Positions 35,301 to 46,556 of a stretch of 64,000 nucleotides of DNA are shown here, piece after piece. The translations under genes and the position numbers were made by a program. The DNA lies in contig CM070578.1 in assembly GCA_036346355.1 (NCBI GenBank), forward strand, positions 15,266,501-15,330,500, in the 5' to 3' direction. Below the pieces are notes generated by a model. It saw only the letters and a program-made list of their open reading frames with translations, did not search any database and was not told the origin of the DNA. Source of the stretch: Rhipidocladum racemiflorum. Lineage: Eukaryota > Streptophyta > Magnoliopsida > Poales > Poaceae. Each line of letters starts with the position of its first letter. Position 1 is the first letter of the stretch.

Positions 35301-36297
35301 ATTATCTACAACTAATTCTTCAGCCGGACAGCGAGATGAAGCTTTTAACTTGCTCAAAAACACGAAAAACAGTGGCTCTGAAAACTGCTCGAAAATCAGC
35401 ATTAGCTCCAAACCCTAGAACATGGACTTCCCTCCAAATATTCCCCCAAATCAGAGCTAGGGCATCCCAAATAGCATGAGGGGACCCTCTAGGAGTAGCT
35501 CAAGCCATGGGGGAGGGGCTCACCTTGGCCTCCCTCAAGGAGGAGCCATGGAGAGAAGGAGGGGGAGCTTGGTTGGAGATGGAGGAAGCTGGCTTGGAGG
35601 GCTGCTTGAGGAGCTTCAAGTTTCAGCCATGAGGAGGCTTGGAGGAGCTGCAATGGAGCTCCAAGGTGCTCTAATGGAGAGGAGCTTCCACCACTTGGGA
35701 GCTTGGCCAGGAGGATGAAGGGCTGCACGAATTTGGGGGAGAGGTGGAATGGGTGGCTGCTGCGCATGGGGAGAAAAGGATGGGTGCTTTGCTGTTTTGT
35801 GGGTTGGTGGTTTGCTGTCTTGTGTTGTGGTGGCTGCTTGTTGCTGTTTTGTGTACTAAATTGCTGCTATTTGGTCCCACTAGCCATAATCACAAGGCTA
35901 CACACAAAGAGACAATGCTAGGGTCAAGTCCCCTAGGGCTAAGTCCCCAAATACTGCAGCTCTGGATTCAATTTCGATGCTATGATTTAAATTAGTGCTT
36001 GATTTTGGATTGGGCTCAAAACTCAACCAAGTTGTAGAGGAAAGTTTCTAGTTTCCAATTTACTAACTTACACATCCTAAATCATTATAGATTGCCAGTT
36101 ACAAGGTTCCAAAGTTGGTTGAAAGTCACAAGTGCGGACTGAAATTTTTGGCTCTAAACTTTTGGTTAAGCTTGGGATACTCCTAAGTGGCAATTTAGGA
36201 CATTAACTGAAGCTGGGAATTGACCTTAAGAGCGGCTAAAACTTAATTGATGCGAAACTCAGCCGCTAGAATCGAATTCGAATTCGGGACCGTGACA
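32390..36297 (-). mobile_element. solo LTR, chromovirus-like, 3908 bp, TSD GATTT
   Basis: Starts TGTCAGGAGCC at 32390 and ends GGGACCGTGACA at 36297. GATTT lies at 32385-32389 and again at 36298-36302, an exact 5-bp target duplication. The left about 2 kb (to near 34400) matches the LTR at 60344-63274, whose internal side has a chromovirus pol. By that comparison this LTR is on the minus strand. The right half differs between the two copies. No internal region remains, so LTR-LTR recombination has removed it. Confidence 0.9.
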
Positions 36298-36572
36298 GAT
36301 TTCTTCTCCCACTAAATATCAACAAGCAGGGTAGGTACTCAACAAGACTTATACTATATCACAATTATTAGTATATGCCTGGCTGTGTCAAAGAAGATGG
36401 CTATTCTACCATGTTCTTTTGCATAAAGTGAAATTTAATCAAAAATAATATATAGTAGATTGCAAATGGAATTTGTAAAGACCATTCAACTAGTATGTAA
36501 ATAACAAGTATATATAAATATACAAATATGAACAAGTCACAACCCTCCATGATTGTGATCAACGATCCATAC

Positions 36573-37947
36573 TGAAAGGACCAACGATGTCGCCTAGAGG
36601 GGGGGTGAATAGGCGGATTAAAAAATCGCAGCGGAATTAAAACTGGCCGAGCAGGTCAACCCGGAGTCTCCGGGTTTTGGTCCGGATACTCCGGTATTGG
36701 ATACCGAAGTCTCCGAGTTGGGCGGCTCGGGAACGCACACAAGTTGCTCAAACTTGCACAAAATACTACTAAGAGTAAATGACAATAGCAACCTAGAACA
36801 AGTGCTAGTATGGATTTGAATTAAAGCTAGACAAAGAGCTAGATCTAGGCTTTACGGAGACAAATCCACACAAGCAACACAAGCAAGAAAAGAGAGAGCG
36901 AGAGAAGCGATTTTTTCACCGAAGTTCGGATTCTTGAAGGGAATCCTACGTCTCCGTTAAGGTGGCTCGGTCACACTTGAGCCGGGGTCTCTTTCAACCC
37001 GCTTTCCTCCCGGTGTTGCACAAATGCACTCGCCGGCTTCACTTCTTGTATCTTCCCTTTCGGAGGCGAGACTCGCCTTCACAAACGACCGGGGCTCACC
37101 ACACGCGTTGGTAGCTCCCGGTGACTCCTAGCCGTCTAGGAGACCTTCAACCTCCAAGAGTAATAGCACCACGGAAGTCGCTTGGAGGATGAACTAGTGC
37201 TCAACAACTCGAATTGAATGCACCTAGCACTTTACTTCTTCCTCTCCTCACCAAAATGGATCAACAACCAAGTCAAATGGTGGGAGGAAGTGGGGGCTCT
37301 ATTGAATGCTTTTTGAGTGTTAGAGAGGGCTTGAATGCTGCAATGAATGAGCTCTATTCTGTTCCCAGCCGTTGGGAGAGAGTGGAGGCTTTAAATAGTC
37401 TTTTCAAAAACTAACCGTTACTCTCGTTTTTGTACAGGCCGGAGTGTCCGGACAAATAACCCGGAGACTCCGGGTTATCCGGAGACTCTGGACAAAATGT
37501 CCGGATACTCCGGACGACTGGAATTTAAAAGAGACCGAGGGGTCCAACCCGGAGACTCTGAACATATTGTCCGAATACTCCGGATTGAATGTCCGGAGAG
37601 TCCGGGTTACCCAGTTCGGTTTCAATTTAAAACTTTTCCAAATAAAATGCAGGAGGGCTAATTTTAGATGCAAGACTTGACGTTGAGCACATGCACATCC
37701 TAAAAGTGATTTCACGTCGAACCCTCTTAATAGTACGGCTATCCTTAAGACACAAATATAAAACAAAGTTACAAAAACTGTCTTGATGCCGTCATTTCAA
37801 CTTTTTAAGAGGTTGTGGGGGCATCCAATCCCATTCCAACTTGATGTGATCTCGATATCTGCATTAATCTTAGTTGAAACATTAAATCACTTTAATTGTG
37901 TCATCATTAATCACCAAAATAATTTGAGGGGCCTAGATGCACTTTCA
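36573..37947. mobile_element. solo LTR, 1375 bp, TSD CATAC
   Basis: Starts TGAAAGGACC and ends GCACTTTCA, a TGAAAG/CTTTCA terminal inversion. CATAC flanks it at 36568-36572 and 37948-37952. The CGCCTAGAGGGGGGGTGAAT motif near the start is widespread in grass LTRs. Internal clusters of CCGGAGACTCCGG-like words occur near 36660-36720 and 37440-37610. Superfamily cannot be decided without internal sequence. Confidence 0.88.
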
Positions 37948-37952
37948 CATAC

Positions 37953-38395
37953 TATACTTGGCATATCATTTGAAACCATGGCTACCCACCATTTTTCCAA
38001 CACAAGTTTTGCATAAAAGTTTAAAAGCTAACTAGTATCAAAGCACTAAGTCTCTCATGATCACGATCATGGCTTTTTAAATAGATTTACACTCCGCAAA
38101 GGTGTATAGGATTAGATAAATATATGACCAACTCTTGTTGCCGCTATTTTCACAATTTCTTTGAAGTATGGTAGAGAGATCATGGCATGAGTTGTTACAT
38201 CACATAAACCTAACTTTGCACCAACCCGATGATGTTTGACCCTCGTTATGGCAACAAAAAATATTTGTACACACAGTTCCAACAGCAATTTATGCCCTCT
38301 CATGACCATTTCCATCCATAGCAAGGTATGTACTGTTGTATCAACGAGCATTATTTCCAACACCTCGTTGAGGGCACCCCTTCGAACATACCTAC
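37953..38395. other. intergenic, no gene seen
   Basis: Ordinary AT-rich DNA; a 108-codon minus-strand frame (38438-38112) shows no recognisable domain and is treated as chance. Confidence 0.4.
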
Positions 38396-38900
38396 TGTAA
38401 CATCCCAATTTTGGCTTTTCTTGCATTGGTTGAGTCATTTGAATTTTTTAAAAATTTATTTGGAATTAATTTGAGCCCACATGGACTTGGGTCGGGCCCA
38501 ATCCAAAACCCGCACCGCTATTTTATTAGAATTAAAGCCATGTGAGGCCTAATAACCGTAAAGCTGACCTTGGGTATTCAACTATCTTTTATTCAGTAAA
38601 TAGTTTTTATTTGGCGATAAAAGGCCTATCGCTAATTTATTTGGTGACAAATCTTCTATTGCTAATTGAAATAGCGACTGCTCCAAGTTTATTCTTCTAA
38701 TTTTTCAGCATATTATTTTTATAAAATTATTTAAAAAGGGTGTTATTTTTATTAAAAAATCGTATTTTTGCACTGAGGGCCGTGTATATAAGCAAGACCC
38801 CTTACCCATTTAGTACTAGCTAGCAGCTTGTGATTATTTTATCAGCAATCCCGGCCCACACAAACGTAAAATTACTGCTTGGATACTATTGCTGTTTTGA
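38396..38900 (+). repeat. partial LTR, TGTAACATCCC type
   Basis: TGTAACATCCCAATTTTGG at 38396 is the typical start of a grass gypsy LTR. A TATA-like GTATATAAGC lies near 38791. No matching end or target duplication is found to the right, so the LTR is truncated or decayed. Confidence 0.5.
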
Positions 38901-40378
38901 GTACCTTGAATTGTCGGCCCTTGTTTTGAGTACTCATGCCATTTTATTAGGATGAACTGAACAAGTAGACTAGTTTCTCTTTGATGCATTTCAATCTGCA
39001 TGCATCATGCATGCTTATATCCGCAGTACTATTACATGTGGTGGGAAAGGGTCAATATTTTACATACATGGAATCATCCAACAGTTCCTCAGTCATCACA
39101 TTTATACTCTCTGGTTTCATATTTTTTATCGTTGAAACCTTTTTCAGCCTTATTAAAAATTTCTGTTACTGGACCATTCTACAACCGATTTTAGACAAGA
39201 TTAGCCCTTTTGTAGTCATTGACCATATATTTTCAAAGCATACGTATTGATTGCTAGATCACCAAGATGCTTCGAGAATTGAGCTCTGCATGCATGAAGC
39301 TAGCTGCATTGGATTTAATGTAGCTACAATAAAAAATTAGCACTAATTAATCATTTTTTGATATGTGAAATTATGTCTAAAATAATAGAAAATATGAAAT
39401 TGAAGGGAGTACAAGATTTGCTGTATGCATGCCTGGAATGCGAACTGATCGATCTTTGCATTTAAGATTCACAGCATTCAACCCCCACCGGCGCACAAAA
39501 TTACTAGCCATCATCGACATAAGCAATTAACTTCCATTCCCGAGATTAATGTTTTCTCCATGCATGCATGTAATACTGGTCTATTCCTCAAGTCATTCAA
39601 AGTAAAACTCAAATGCACTATTCAATGAATACGCACAACTCATCACCACCATTCACCAGGCACAACTACTAGCATCAAACTGTACATGCTTAGCATGGGG
39701 AGGTAAATAATTAACTTTATGAATAAGAAGCATCAAAACTTGGGCCTCCCCGTTGATTCTTTCCATGCATAGAATGAAAATCTTTCAACTCAAACAACAA
39801 TTAAAAAAAAAAAAAAAGATCACTGCGGTACATAGGCACAGCCTATCTGTTTAGAAAGCGCGATTTTCATAGCTGGCCCAATGAATCGTAACTTTATTTA
39901 AACCGATCAAAATTTTGATTTATCAGTATTATCATAGATTATCATTATGTAAAGCATGATTGCTCGTAATTTAGTTAGATTTAGTTTATACTTCATCTAT
40001 ATAAATAAGGAGTATTATATATGTGTCACCAAAGGAAGTCACTCTAGAATACTTGCAATCAAATCATATCGATTTTGACCAAAGATGTTATCTAAAATAT
40101 GTAGTTTGCAGATACGAATACAGTACAAATGAATCTGTCATGACAAATACTTTCATAACATTACCTTTTTAAACTTTTTTAAAAAAAATATGATAATAAA
40201 ATTCAGTGATCAAAGTGACATGTAGTTGATTCCAAAAGTCAAAAATAACTTCTTTCTGCGACTGAAGGGGTATGAACTAATGAGTTGCAGTTAACAAAAA
40301 TAAAATAGTTTCACAATTAAATGGAAAAAGTTTCTCGCAACAAAATAAACATGAAAATGCTTATCTATTACTATATAA
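38901..40378. other. AT-rich intergenic, no gene seen
   Basis: An 89-codon plus frame (38981-39250) is hydrophobic but has no family match or gene context. A Stowaway-like right end (GAAGGGAGTA, near 39412) has no clear partner. Confidence 0.4.
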
Positions 40379-40380
40379 TA

Positions 40381-40631
40381 CTCCAACCACAAATACATAT
40401 CTTTTTGGGACACATGCAGTCAAACTTTCAAGAATTTCACTATCAATATCTTTTAAATATCCATATTAGATACATAAAAATCATGTGTATAGATTAGCCT
40501 CGAAAAGAATTTTTATAATATTATAATTTTATTGGTGTTCTAATTATATTAGAATAGAAAATAATGGCCAAAGTCATGTTTTCACGACAATGTTAATGTC
40601 CAAAATAATGTGTATTCGTGATAAAAGGGAG
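40381..40631. mobile_element. degenerate Stowaway-like MITE
   Basis: Begins CTCCAACCACAAATAC after TA (40379-40380) and ends GTATTCGTGATAAAAGGGAG before TA (40632-40633). The ends are imperfect inverted repeats. The interior resembles the AT-rich MITE relic near 30600-30950. Confidence 0.55.
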
Positions 40632-40633
40632 TA

Positions 40634-41351
40634 ACAGCTGTACATAATGATTTGCAGCTGCTAAGAAAAAAGACAAATATGGTATAAATTCTAAAAAAGG
40701 AGAAAAACATGCAGCCCTTAATTTTGTGAGCACTAATTATAAAATTGAACTATAATCTAATCAACAAAAGTTATTCTCTTAAAGAAAAAAATCCTTGTAG
40801 CTAGTATTCAGCATCTTTAAACTAAACTAAAAATCACTGTTATATTTCAGAAGTCACCAGATCGGATTGGCCAACATGATCTAAATGCGGATCGATGCAT
40901 CGATAATGGCTGTAGAAAACATTACAGGTAATGAACAAATTTGGATCAGTGGCAACTCGGATTTCGTAAAATATACCACGAAAAAGGAATTATGTCAGAT
41001 ACTATACACAATGATGAAAAGTTATCTCATCTGTATGTTATTAGCATGCATCCATCGATCCATGCAAAAAAGCTGGATAGAAATCGTTTCTTAAATCACC
41101 AGTAAACCCTAAATCTTCCCAATACCACCTCATTACCCCCAAGCAAACCCCACCAAGGAAAAAAAAAAGATTAAGGAAGAAAAAACTAAGAATAGAATAA
41201 TTACTACAAACAAATCAGAAACCCTAGCTAGTAAGCCTATATCCCCCTTGTGCTTGCCTACTTGCAAACACATGCATGCTGCATGCGTCCACCATGGACA
41301 CACTCTCAGCTGAAACGCCAAGATAGCTAAGCCAAGAACTCGATCTTATGG
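40634..41351. other. region downstream of the ERF gene
   Basis: AT-rich, with no gene. It should hold the 3' UTR and polyadenylation region of the minus-strand ERF gene just right of it; no single signal stands out. Confidence 0.4.
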
Positions 41352-42074
41352 TCACTTCAGGAAGAGATCAAACCATAAGGGATCCGGCTCGTTCCACAGC
41401 AGCGCCGCCGCGTAGTCCTCCTCCTCGCCGTTGTGGTACCCCCACCCCGCCGCCGCAGCCGCAGCCTCCTCCTCCGGCGCCCCGCCCTGCACCTCGACCG
41501 CACAAGACCCCATTGCCGGCGCTGCGGTCGCCTCCTGCGGAGCCGGCCGTGGCGCCACAGTGGTCACCGTGGACGAGGTGGCCGTGCTGGCGTAGTACAT
41601 CGGCGGGGGCGGGGGCGCAGAGCGGTTCGGCAGGAGGTGGAACTGTTGGTGGAAGGCCGCCGCGGCCAAGTGGTGAGGCGGGCGCGGCAGGAGCGGCCGG
41701 AGCGGCGGGGGCGCAGAGGTGCTCGAGGAAGCCGATGCCGAGGAGGAGCGGGTTTGGGAGTGCGGTGCAGGGGCCAGGGGCGGCGGCGTGGCCAGGTTGA
41801 GGTGTGCTCGCGGGCCGTAGAGGAGGAGCGCGGCGCGGTCGTAAGCCCGCGCGGCGTCCTCGGCGGTGGCGAAGGTGCCGAGCCACTTGCGGGAGCGCTT
41901 GCGCGGCTCGCGGATCTCCGCCACCCACTTGCCCCAGCTCCGCTGCCGCACGCCGCGGTACCGGAACTTGCCGTTCTCCGGCCCGCCCTTCCCAGCCGCC
42001 TTCCCCTTCCTGCCTCCTCCGCCGCCACTGCTGCTCGCCACCTCGGCCGCCGTGGTAGGTGGGTTGGGCTCCAT
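41352..42074 (-). CDS. AP2/ERF transcription factor, DREB type, ABI4-like
   Basis: A single-exon gene of 240 codons. A Gly/Lys-rich stretch (residues 16-31, ending GKGGPENGKF) leads into one AP2 domain (about 38-95): YRGVRQRSWGKWVAEIREP, then RKWLGTFATAEDAARAYDRA and HLNL. Val in WGKWVAEI and Glu in REP are DREB-subfamily residues. A Ser-rich tract and PLRPLLPRPP (124-133) follow, then Pro/Ala-rich sequence, an acidic run and an aromatic C-terminus (DPLWFDLFLK). The KGGPENGKFRYRGVRQRSWG core and the PLRPLLPRP tract match what is known of ABI4, an ABA/sugar-signalling regulator binding CE1-like DNA in the nucleus. The start at 42074 has good context (CTCCATGG); the frame runs 70 codons further upstream but is CT-rich leader. 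Other DREB factors remain possible. Confidence 0.88.
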   Translation of the reverse strand: MEPNPPTTAAEVASSSGGGGGRKGKAAGKGGPENGKFRYRGVRQRSWGKWVAEIREPRKRSRKWLGTFATAEDAARAYDRAALLLYGPRAHLNLATPPPLAPAPHSQTRSSSASASSSTSAPPPLRPLLPRPPHHLAAAAFHQQFHLLPNRSAPPPPPMYYASTATSSTVTTVAPRPAPQEATAAPAMGSCAVEVQGGAPEEEAAAAAAGWGYHNGEEEDYAAALLWNEPDPLWFDLFLK

Positions 42075-42242
42075 GGAGCAGGGCAGTGGTGGTGGTATAA
42101 GAGCAAGAGGATCGAGATGCGTCTTGTGTGGGGCGGAGGGATGGGGAGGAAAGAGAGGACTAAACCTGCTTTGCTTTGGGGAGAGAGAGGGGGGAGGGAT
42201 GGAGGCCGAGGAGGATGTGCTTGGTGGAGAGGGGCGGTGGTC

Positions 42243-42251
42243 AAATATAAA
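42243..42251 (-). promoter_or_regulatory. candidate TATA box of the ERF gene
   Basis: The minus strand reads CCCTTTATATTTGACC about 170 bases upstream of the ATG at 42074. That would leave a CT-rich 5' UTR of about 135-145 bases. Upstream is a second candidate, AATATATATTG near 42360. Confidence 0.45.
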
Positions 42252-42256
42252 GGGTG

Positions 42257-42272
42257 GAGAGAGAGAGAGAGA
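42257..42272. repeat. (GA)n microsatellite in the ERF promoter
   Basis: Short GA dinucleotide run (CT on the gene strand) just upstream of the candidate TATA box. Such GAGA tracts are common in grass core promoters. Confidence 0.6.
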
Positions 42273-42379
42273 AGGAGTGAGCACAGTGTGGAGAGGAAAA
42301 GGTTCAGGCCATGCAATTGTGAATTGCTAGAGAGCTAGTATTGCTTGCCTTGTTCGTGCAATATATATTGAAGGCAGTT

Positions 42380-43684
42380 TCGCAAGTAAGCTCACCGTGC
42401 GCACAAGTCAACATTCAAAGCGGGAAGTAAAAACGAAGGCAGTAAATAACAACTAACAAGAAACATGAATCACTATCCTTACGAAGATCATATTAGACCA
42501 AAGTCACCACTGATATTGAATGTGGCTACATATTGAAGGAAGCTCTTATTTATGTCATCTCGAGCGTGAGTAGAAAAAACTAATGTTGTTGCGTGTAATG
42601 TTAATCTCCATCCTCTAAGCGCGCATAGTGTTTTCTCCGCATAACGTAGAAAGTTAATTATTAGTACGTATTAAACAAACCAAAGTTTGGCCTCCCGGTT
42701 AACAGGATAAATTTGGACCTCAGCTACGATATATGTGCCACATGCAAATATGTTTATATCCAAGACAGTCTACGTGTGCAGGGAAAGCATTTGTAAATGT
42801 GTACAACTTTATCCACAAGAAATGACCAGCTATGAGCGCGGCAAATCGATTAGTTTTAACTCTGCATAGGTGTACAACTTTAACCACAAAAAATGATCAT
42901 ATCTTTTTACAATCGACAATTAGCACACTTCCTTTGTTGTGCCGCATAGAGATCATATATAACCGTTACATTATTTAGCCCTAACTTTACATTAGCACGG
43001 TGACAACAAACCTTTACTATAGCGGTAAAAATAAACATTCACATAAACCATAAATACTTTGAGCTCAATAAACAATAACCATTTCTCCCTATAGCCAGGC
43101 GTACACCGTTGCACCAATATGCATTTACCCAAAAGTTCATGTAGAAGCCGTTTACAAACAAACCTACCTGAAATGCTTGTGCTACTCCAGCCTACCAATA
43201 TGCAAAGCTAGTTCTAAATAACTTAATAGGTAAGACCGTCCTATACCGACCATCATAGTTGTACGATTATCTTGGCTTGAAAACAAAATAATAGTTCGGT
43301 CCTTCATTGACCCTGGCGAGAAAATCTTCCTCTATCTATGTACAAATTAAAGCTCGCACAATCGGCTATTTACAATAATTCACCTATGTTAAAATCATAG
43401 TTTTATATTTATTTTTACTAAAATATCAGTATCTTTTACTGTCATATCCAACCTTTTTAAATTTCATAAAGACGTGTGTCTTTATTTCATTTAATAGTTG
43501 TTTTTAAAGCATGACTAAGCATGTGCAAGTACTAAATGAGTATTCCCATATAACATTCTCATGTGTTCATCCACAATCTAGGGATTTCAAGGTTCATATG
43601 TCAATATTGATTAAGAAAATCACATCAATGATGGTTATATCTACCAATACCCACAAAATAGCAAATCTACGAAATATAGCGCAA
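42380..43684. other. upstream region of the ERF gene, no gene seen
   Basis: AT-rich DNA with no recognisable coding region on either strand. Distal promoter elements of the ERF gene would lie at its left end, but no specific motif can be assigned. Confidence 0.45.
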
Positions 43685-43685
43685 G

Positions 43686-44100
43686 CATGCAAGTTTTAAT
43701 CAATTTTTTTTTAAAAAAAATGGGATCAATATGATCAAAAGGGTGTTTGCCTTACTCTTCATCGATAAACCGAGTATCGAGGTCGTCAACAACTACGTCT
43801 GTGACGTCGGTGTCTACACGTCGTCAATTAAGAACATAGCAAATAACGACTTTCAATAGTGGCAAAAATAAGTCAAATGCAAAAATAAAATAAAAATCAC
43901 TACACAAAAAAAATAGGGTTTGGGTTAGGGTTCATGATTTCATGTGCGAGTGTGTTATTTTTACGTTGTAATCTTTCTTACTAATATTAGTAGTCTGAGG
44001 TCGCACAACACATAACACTTGTTCTTATGTTTTGCTTTATTTTATTTGACAAATTCAAGAAGTTAATACTATAAATTTAATTATATTAAATTTCAAATTC
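43686..44100. repeat. diverged direct repeat, copy 1
   Basis: Starts CATGCAAGTTTTAATCA and shares TCAATATGATCAAA, a TCTACACGT word, and repeated AATTCAAGA(A/G)G words in the same order with 46557-47000. Some words resemble the middle of the chromovirus LTRs elsewhere in the window, so this may be old LTR sequence. Confidence 0.5.
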
Positions 44101-45042
44101 AAGAGGGTAAAGTTACTTGTACTAATATAAATTAGTACATGAAATAACAGGGTCATTAGCAAATAAAAGTTGTATGGTACACCTAAGTATTTTTACAAAA
44201 TAATATCCTCTACTATCTAACTAACATAAATAAATTAGTCTTACATTATTTAAGCATTAAAGGAACATGTTATGAATTATTGTTTAATTAACACATTGGA
44301 AACAATCTTAATTAGAAAATGACATAAACTAACTTAAAATTTAAATTTATTTACATATTCAGAAATCTTATCACACAAGCATTGCAACAAAATTTATCTT
44401 ACTCAATATGGACTTAAATTGCACAAAATCTACATGAAGCATATTTCAAATCTACACTTTAAATTTGAATTTCAATTTTAACCATTGGTCATATTGAAAA
44501 TATTTTTCTTATTCTAAAAAAATATAATTTATCATGAATTTAGAAACTTGTCTCGTGTAATTTGAATTTATGGTTCAAAAGTTATGATTAAATGAATTTG
44601 CTCGGTTTGAAGAAATGAATGAAAAACTAAAAATGTGCTTTCAATTAATGAAAGTGTATTTTCCAAATTTTGCATGTGTGTCGCTCATTCAAATCGATCA
44701 GACTCACTGACAAGCCTGGGTCCAGTGGCCGGTGACAGCGTGTGCAAGTGGATGTGCTGACGTGCGGCTGACCGTCGGCTCCACCACACAGCGAGACATC
44801 TCATCGTGCATGCGAGTAGAGAGTGGATATCGGCTAGGTCCCGTGCAGCAGTGGAATAAAATAGAGAGGTGGCCAGAAGAGCTCATCGGCGGCAAAACAA
44901 TACCGATGAGGTCCGGCCAAGGTCATGATACGCTATAAGGGGTCTTTGCGCGCCTAAAGGTGGGTTAAATACCTATTCATGGCACTCCAAGCACCACCCA
45001 CAACGGTGAGGTTTGGCAAACTCACCAGAGTTAAAGCCGCGA
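44101..45042. other. intergenic, no gene seen
   Basis: AT-rich to 44690, then moderately GC-rich (44700-44990). No domain is found; the small frames at 44704-44938 overlap on both strands and look like chance. Confidence 0.4.
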
Positions 45043-45050
45043 GGTTGAAC

Positions 45051-45438
45051 CAAGGTTCAAAATTGGGGCAAAATTTCGGAAATCTCGGTCGAGATTTAAT
45101 ATTTCAATTGTGGACGAGATTTCAAATTACGATGAAATAAAAAATTGAAAATTTTCAAAAATGCACATCACAAACGGTTTTTATTTAAAACTGTCTATGA
45201 TGTGAACATGAGGTATTTTGACCAGATTTTAAGTTTTTTGGCTGAGATTTTGGTGTTTCTTGTCGAGATCTCAACAATTTTTTTGCCGAGATCTTGAAAA
45301 TCCCAGTCCAAAAAAATTGGATTTGAAATTTGTTTTTTGGATTTTGTCCATATTTCATCCAAAATTCCGAGATCTTGTCGGGATTTCGAATTTCGGTCAC
45401 CTTCGAGATACAATCTAAAACCAAAATTTGAAACCTTG
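45051..45438. mobile_element. hAT-type MITE, 388 bp, TSD GGTTGAAC
   Basis: Inverted ends CAAGGTTCAAAATT and AAAATTTGAAACCTTG. GGTTGAAC precedes (45043-45050) and follows (45439-45446) exactly, an 8-bp target duplication as made by hAT transposases. The interior is rich in CGAGAT/GAGATT words and encodes nothing. Confidence 0.8.
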
Positions 45439-45446
45439 GGTTGAAC

Positions 45447-46556
45447 AAGTAATTTCTACATTCAGTTAGTGGTTGGATAAGCATCAGTGGGTTCTATGGG
45501 TACTAATTTAGCTTGTTGCTGATAGAAAGAGGAAGTAAATTGAACTCTAACCATTCACTAGAGTTGAAGGTGAAGGTGCCTCGGTGCGGTGATGCTACAA
45601 TAGATGGAACTCGAATTTGATCGAGGGTTTTTGTTTTTATGTGTGTGTAGATGTTTTGGTCACAAGGAATCGGACGGAGAAGCTATGTGGAGGAAGTTGG
45701 GTGGAGATTTAATTGCGGCGAAAGTTGGCCGGACTGGGAGAAGAAAGCAAGTGTGGGAGCTCGAGACGAGTTGCAAGGGCCATAGGGGTTTCTGGGAATA
45801 GGCTAGTGCTTTTATAGGGTGATTAATTTTTAAATTTTTTTACTAAATATCCCGAGTATGTTTAATACTTACTGTTAAAAATTTGAGGTAAAAACTATCG
45901 GTAGATTATTTTATAAAAATCTGACATTAAGAACTATTTAGATTTTTAATTTCTATAAATATTTTAATTGATGGTTGAAATTAACTTGTTAATTTCTGAA
46001 ACTTTTTTACAAGTTTAAATTAATCTCAGGGTACTTGCATAAAAATTTCAAGTATACTACTGAAGTAATTATTTTTCTAATAATTCTTTTATTCAAATTT
46101 ACATAATTCCATGTTTGCAATAAGTAAATTGTAAAAGGCATTAATCATTATTATTATTATTTAAAATTTTACCAGAGGTGAAAAGTGGTATAAATATCAT
46201 ATGGTAAAAATTTGAGCTACATGAAAGTTAGGCAATATTTTATAAAATTACTTCTTTGCACTGTTTAGTGTCAAATCAAGTTAATGAAATTCATTAATTC
46301 ATGTTTAAATGTATTCAAATTGATTTTTAACTACCAAATCATGTGTCCAGAGATCTCTAGGGGATTTTATGCAATTTTGTAGATTTGTAACTTATTTTTA
46401 TTTATTTTTATCTTTTTACCTTTTTACTAATTCTATTCAATTATTTTCGAACAAAGAAATCACCAAAAAGACAATTAAATTCAAGAAATTCAAGAATAAA
46501 AATAATTTATATTTTAAAATTTAATCTCTCTTTTATTAAATTTTGGGGATGTTACA
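45447..46556. other. AT-rich DNA ending in an LTR-like terminus
   Basis: A 65-codon frame at 45604-45801 has no match. The segment ends GGGGATGTTACA at 46556, which is TGTAACATCCCC on the minus strand, a typical grass gypsy LTR end. The other end of this LTR is not identified. Confidence 0.4.

Noticed and set aside
35476..35995. Frames in the solo LTR (72-92 codons)
   Set aside because: Repetitive GGAG/CTCC sequence within the solo LTR; no family match and no gene context.
38981..39250. Hydrophobic 89-codon plus frame
   Set aside because: No homology recognised, no promoter or codon signal; AT-rich DNA readily gives hydrophobic frames.
41433..42338. Long plus-strand frame (301 codons) opposite the ERF gene
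   Set aside because: It is an antisense shadow of a GC-rich coding region, Arg-rich and without domains; the minus strand holds a complete AP2 domain.
43911..43935. Telomere-like GGGTTTGGGTTAGGGTT
   Set aside because: Only about three degenerate units; too short for an interstitial telomere and not flanked by more repeats.
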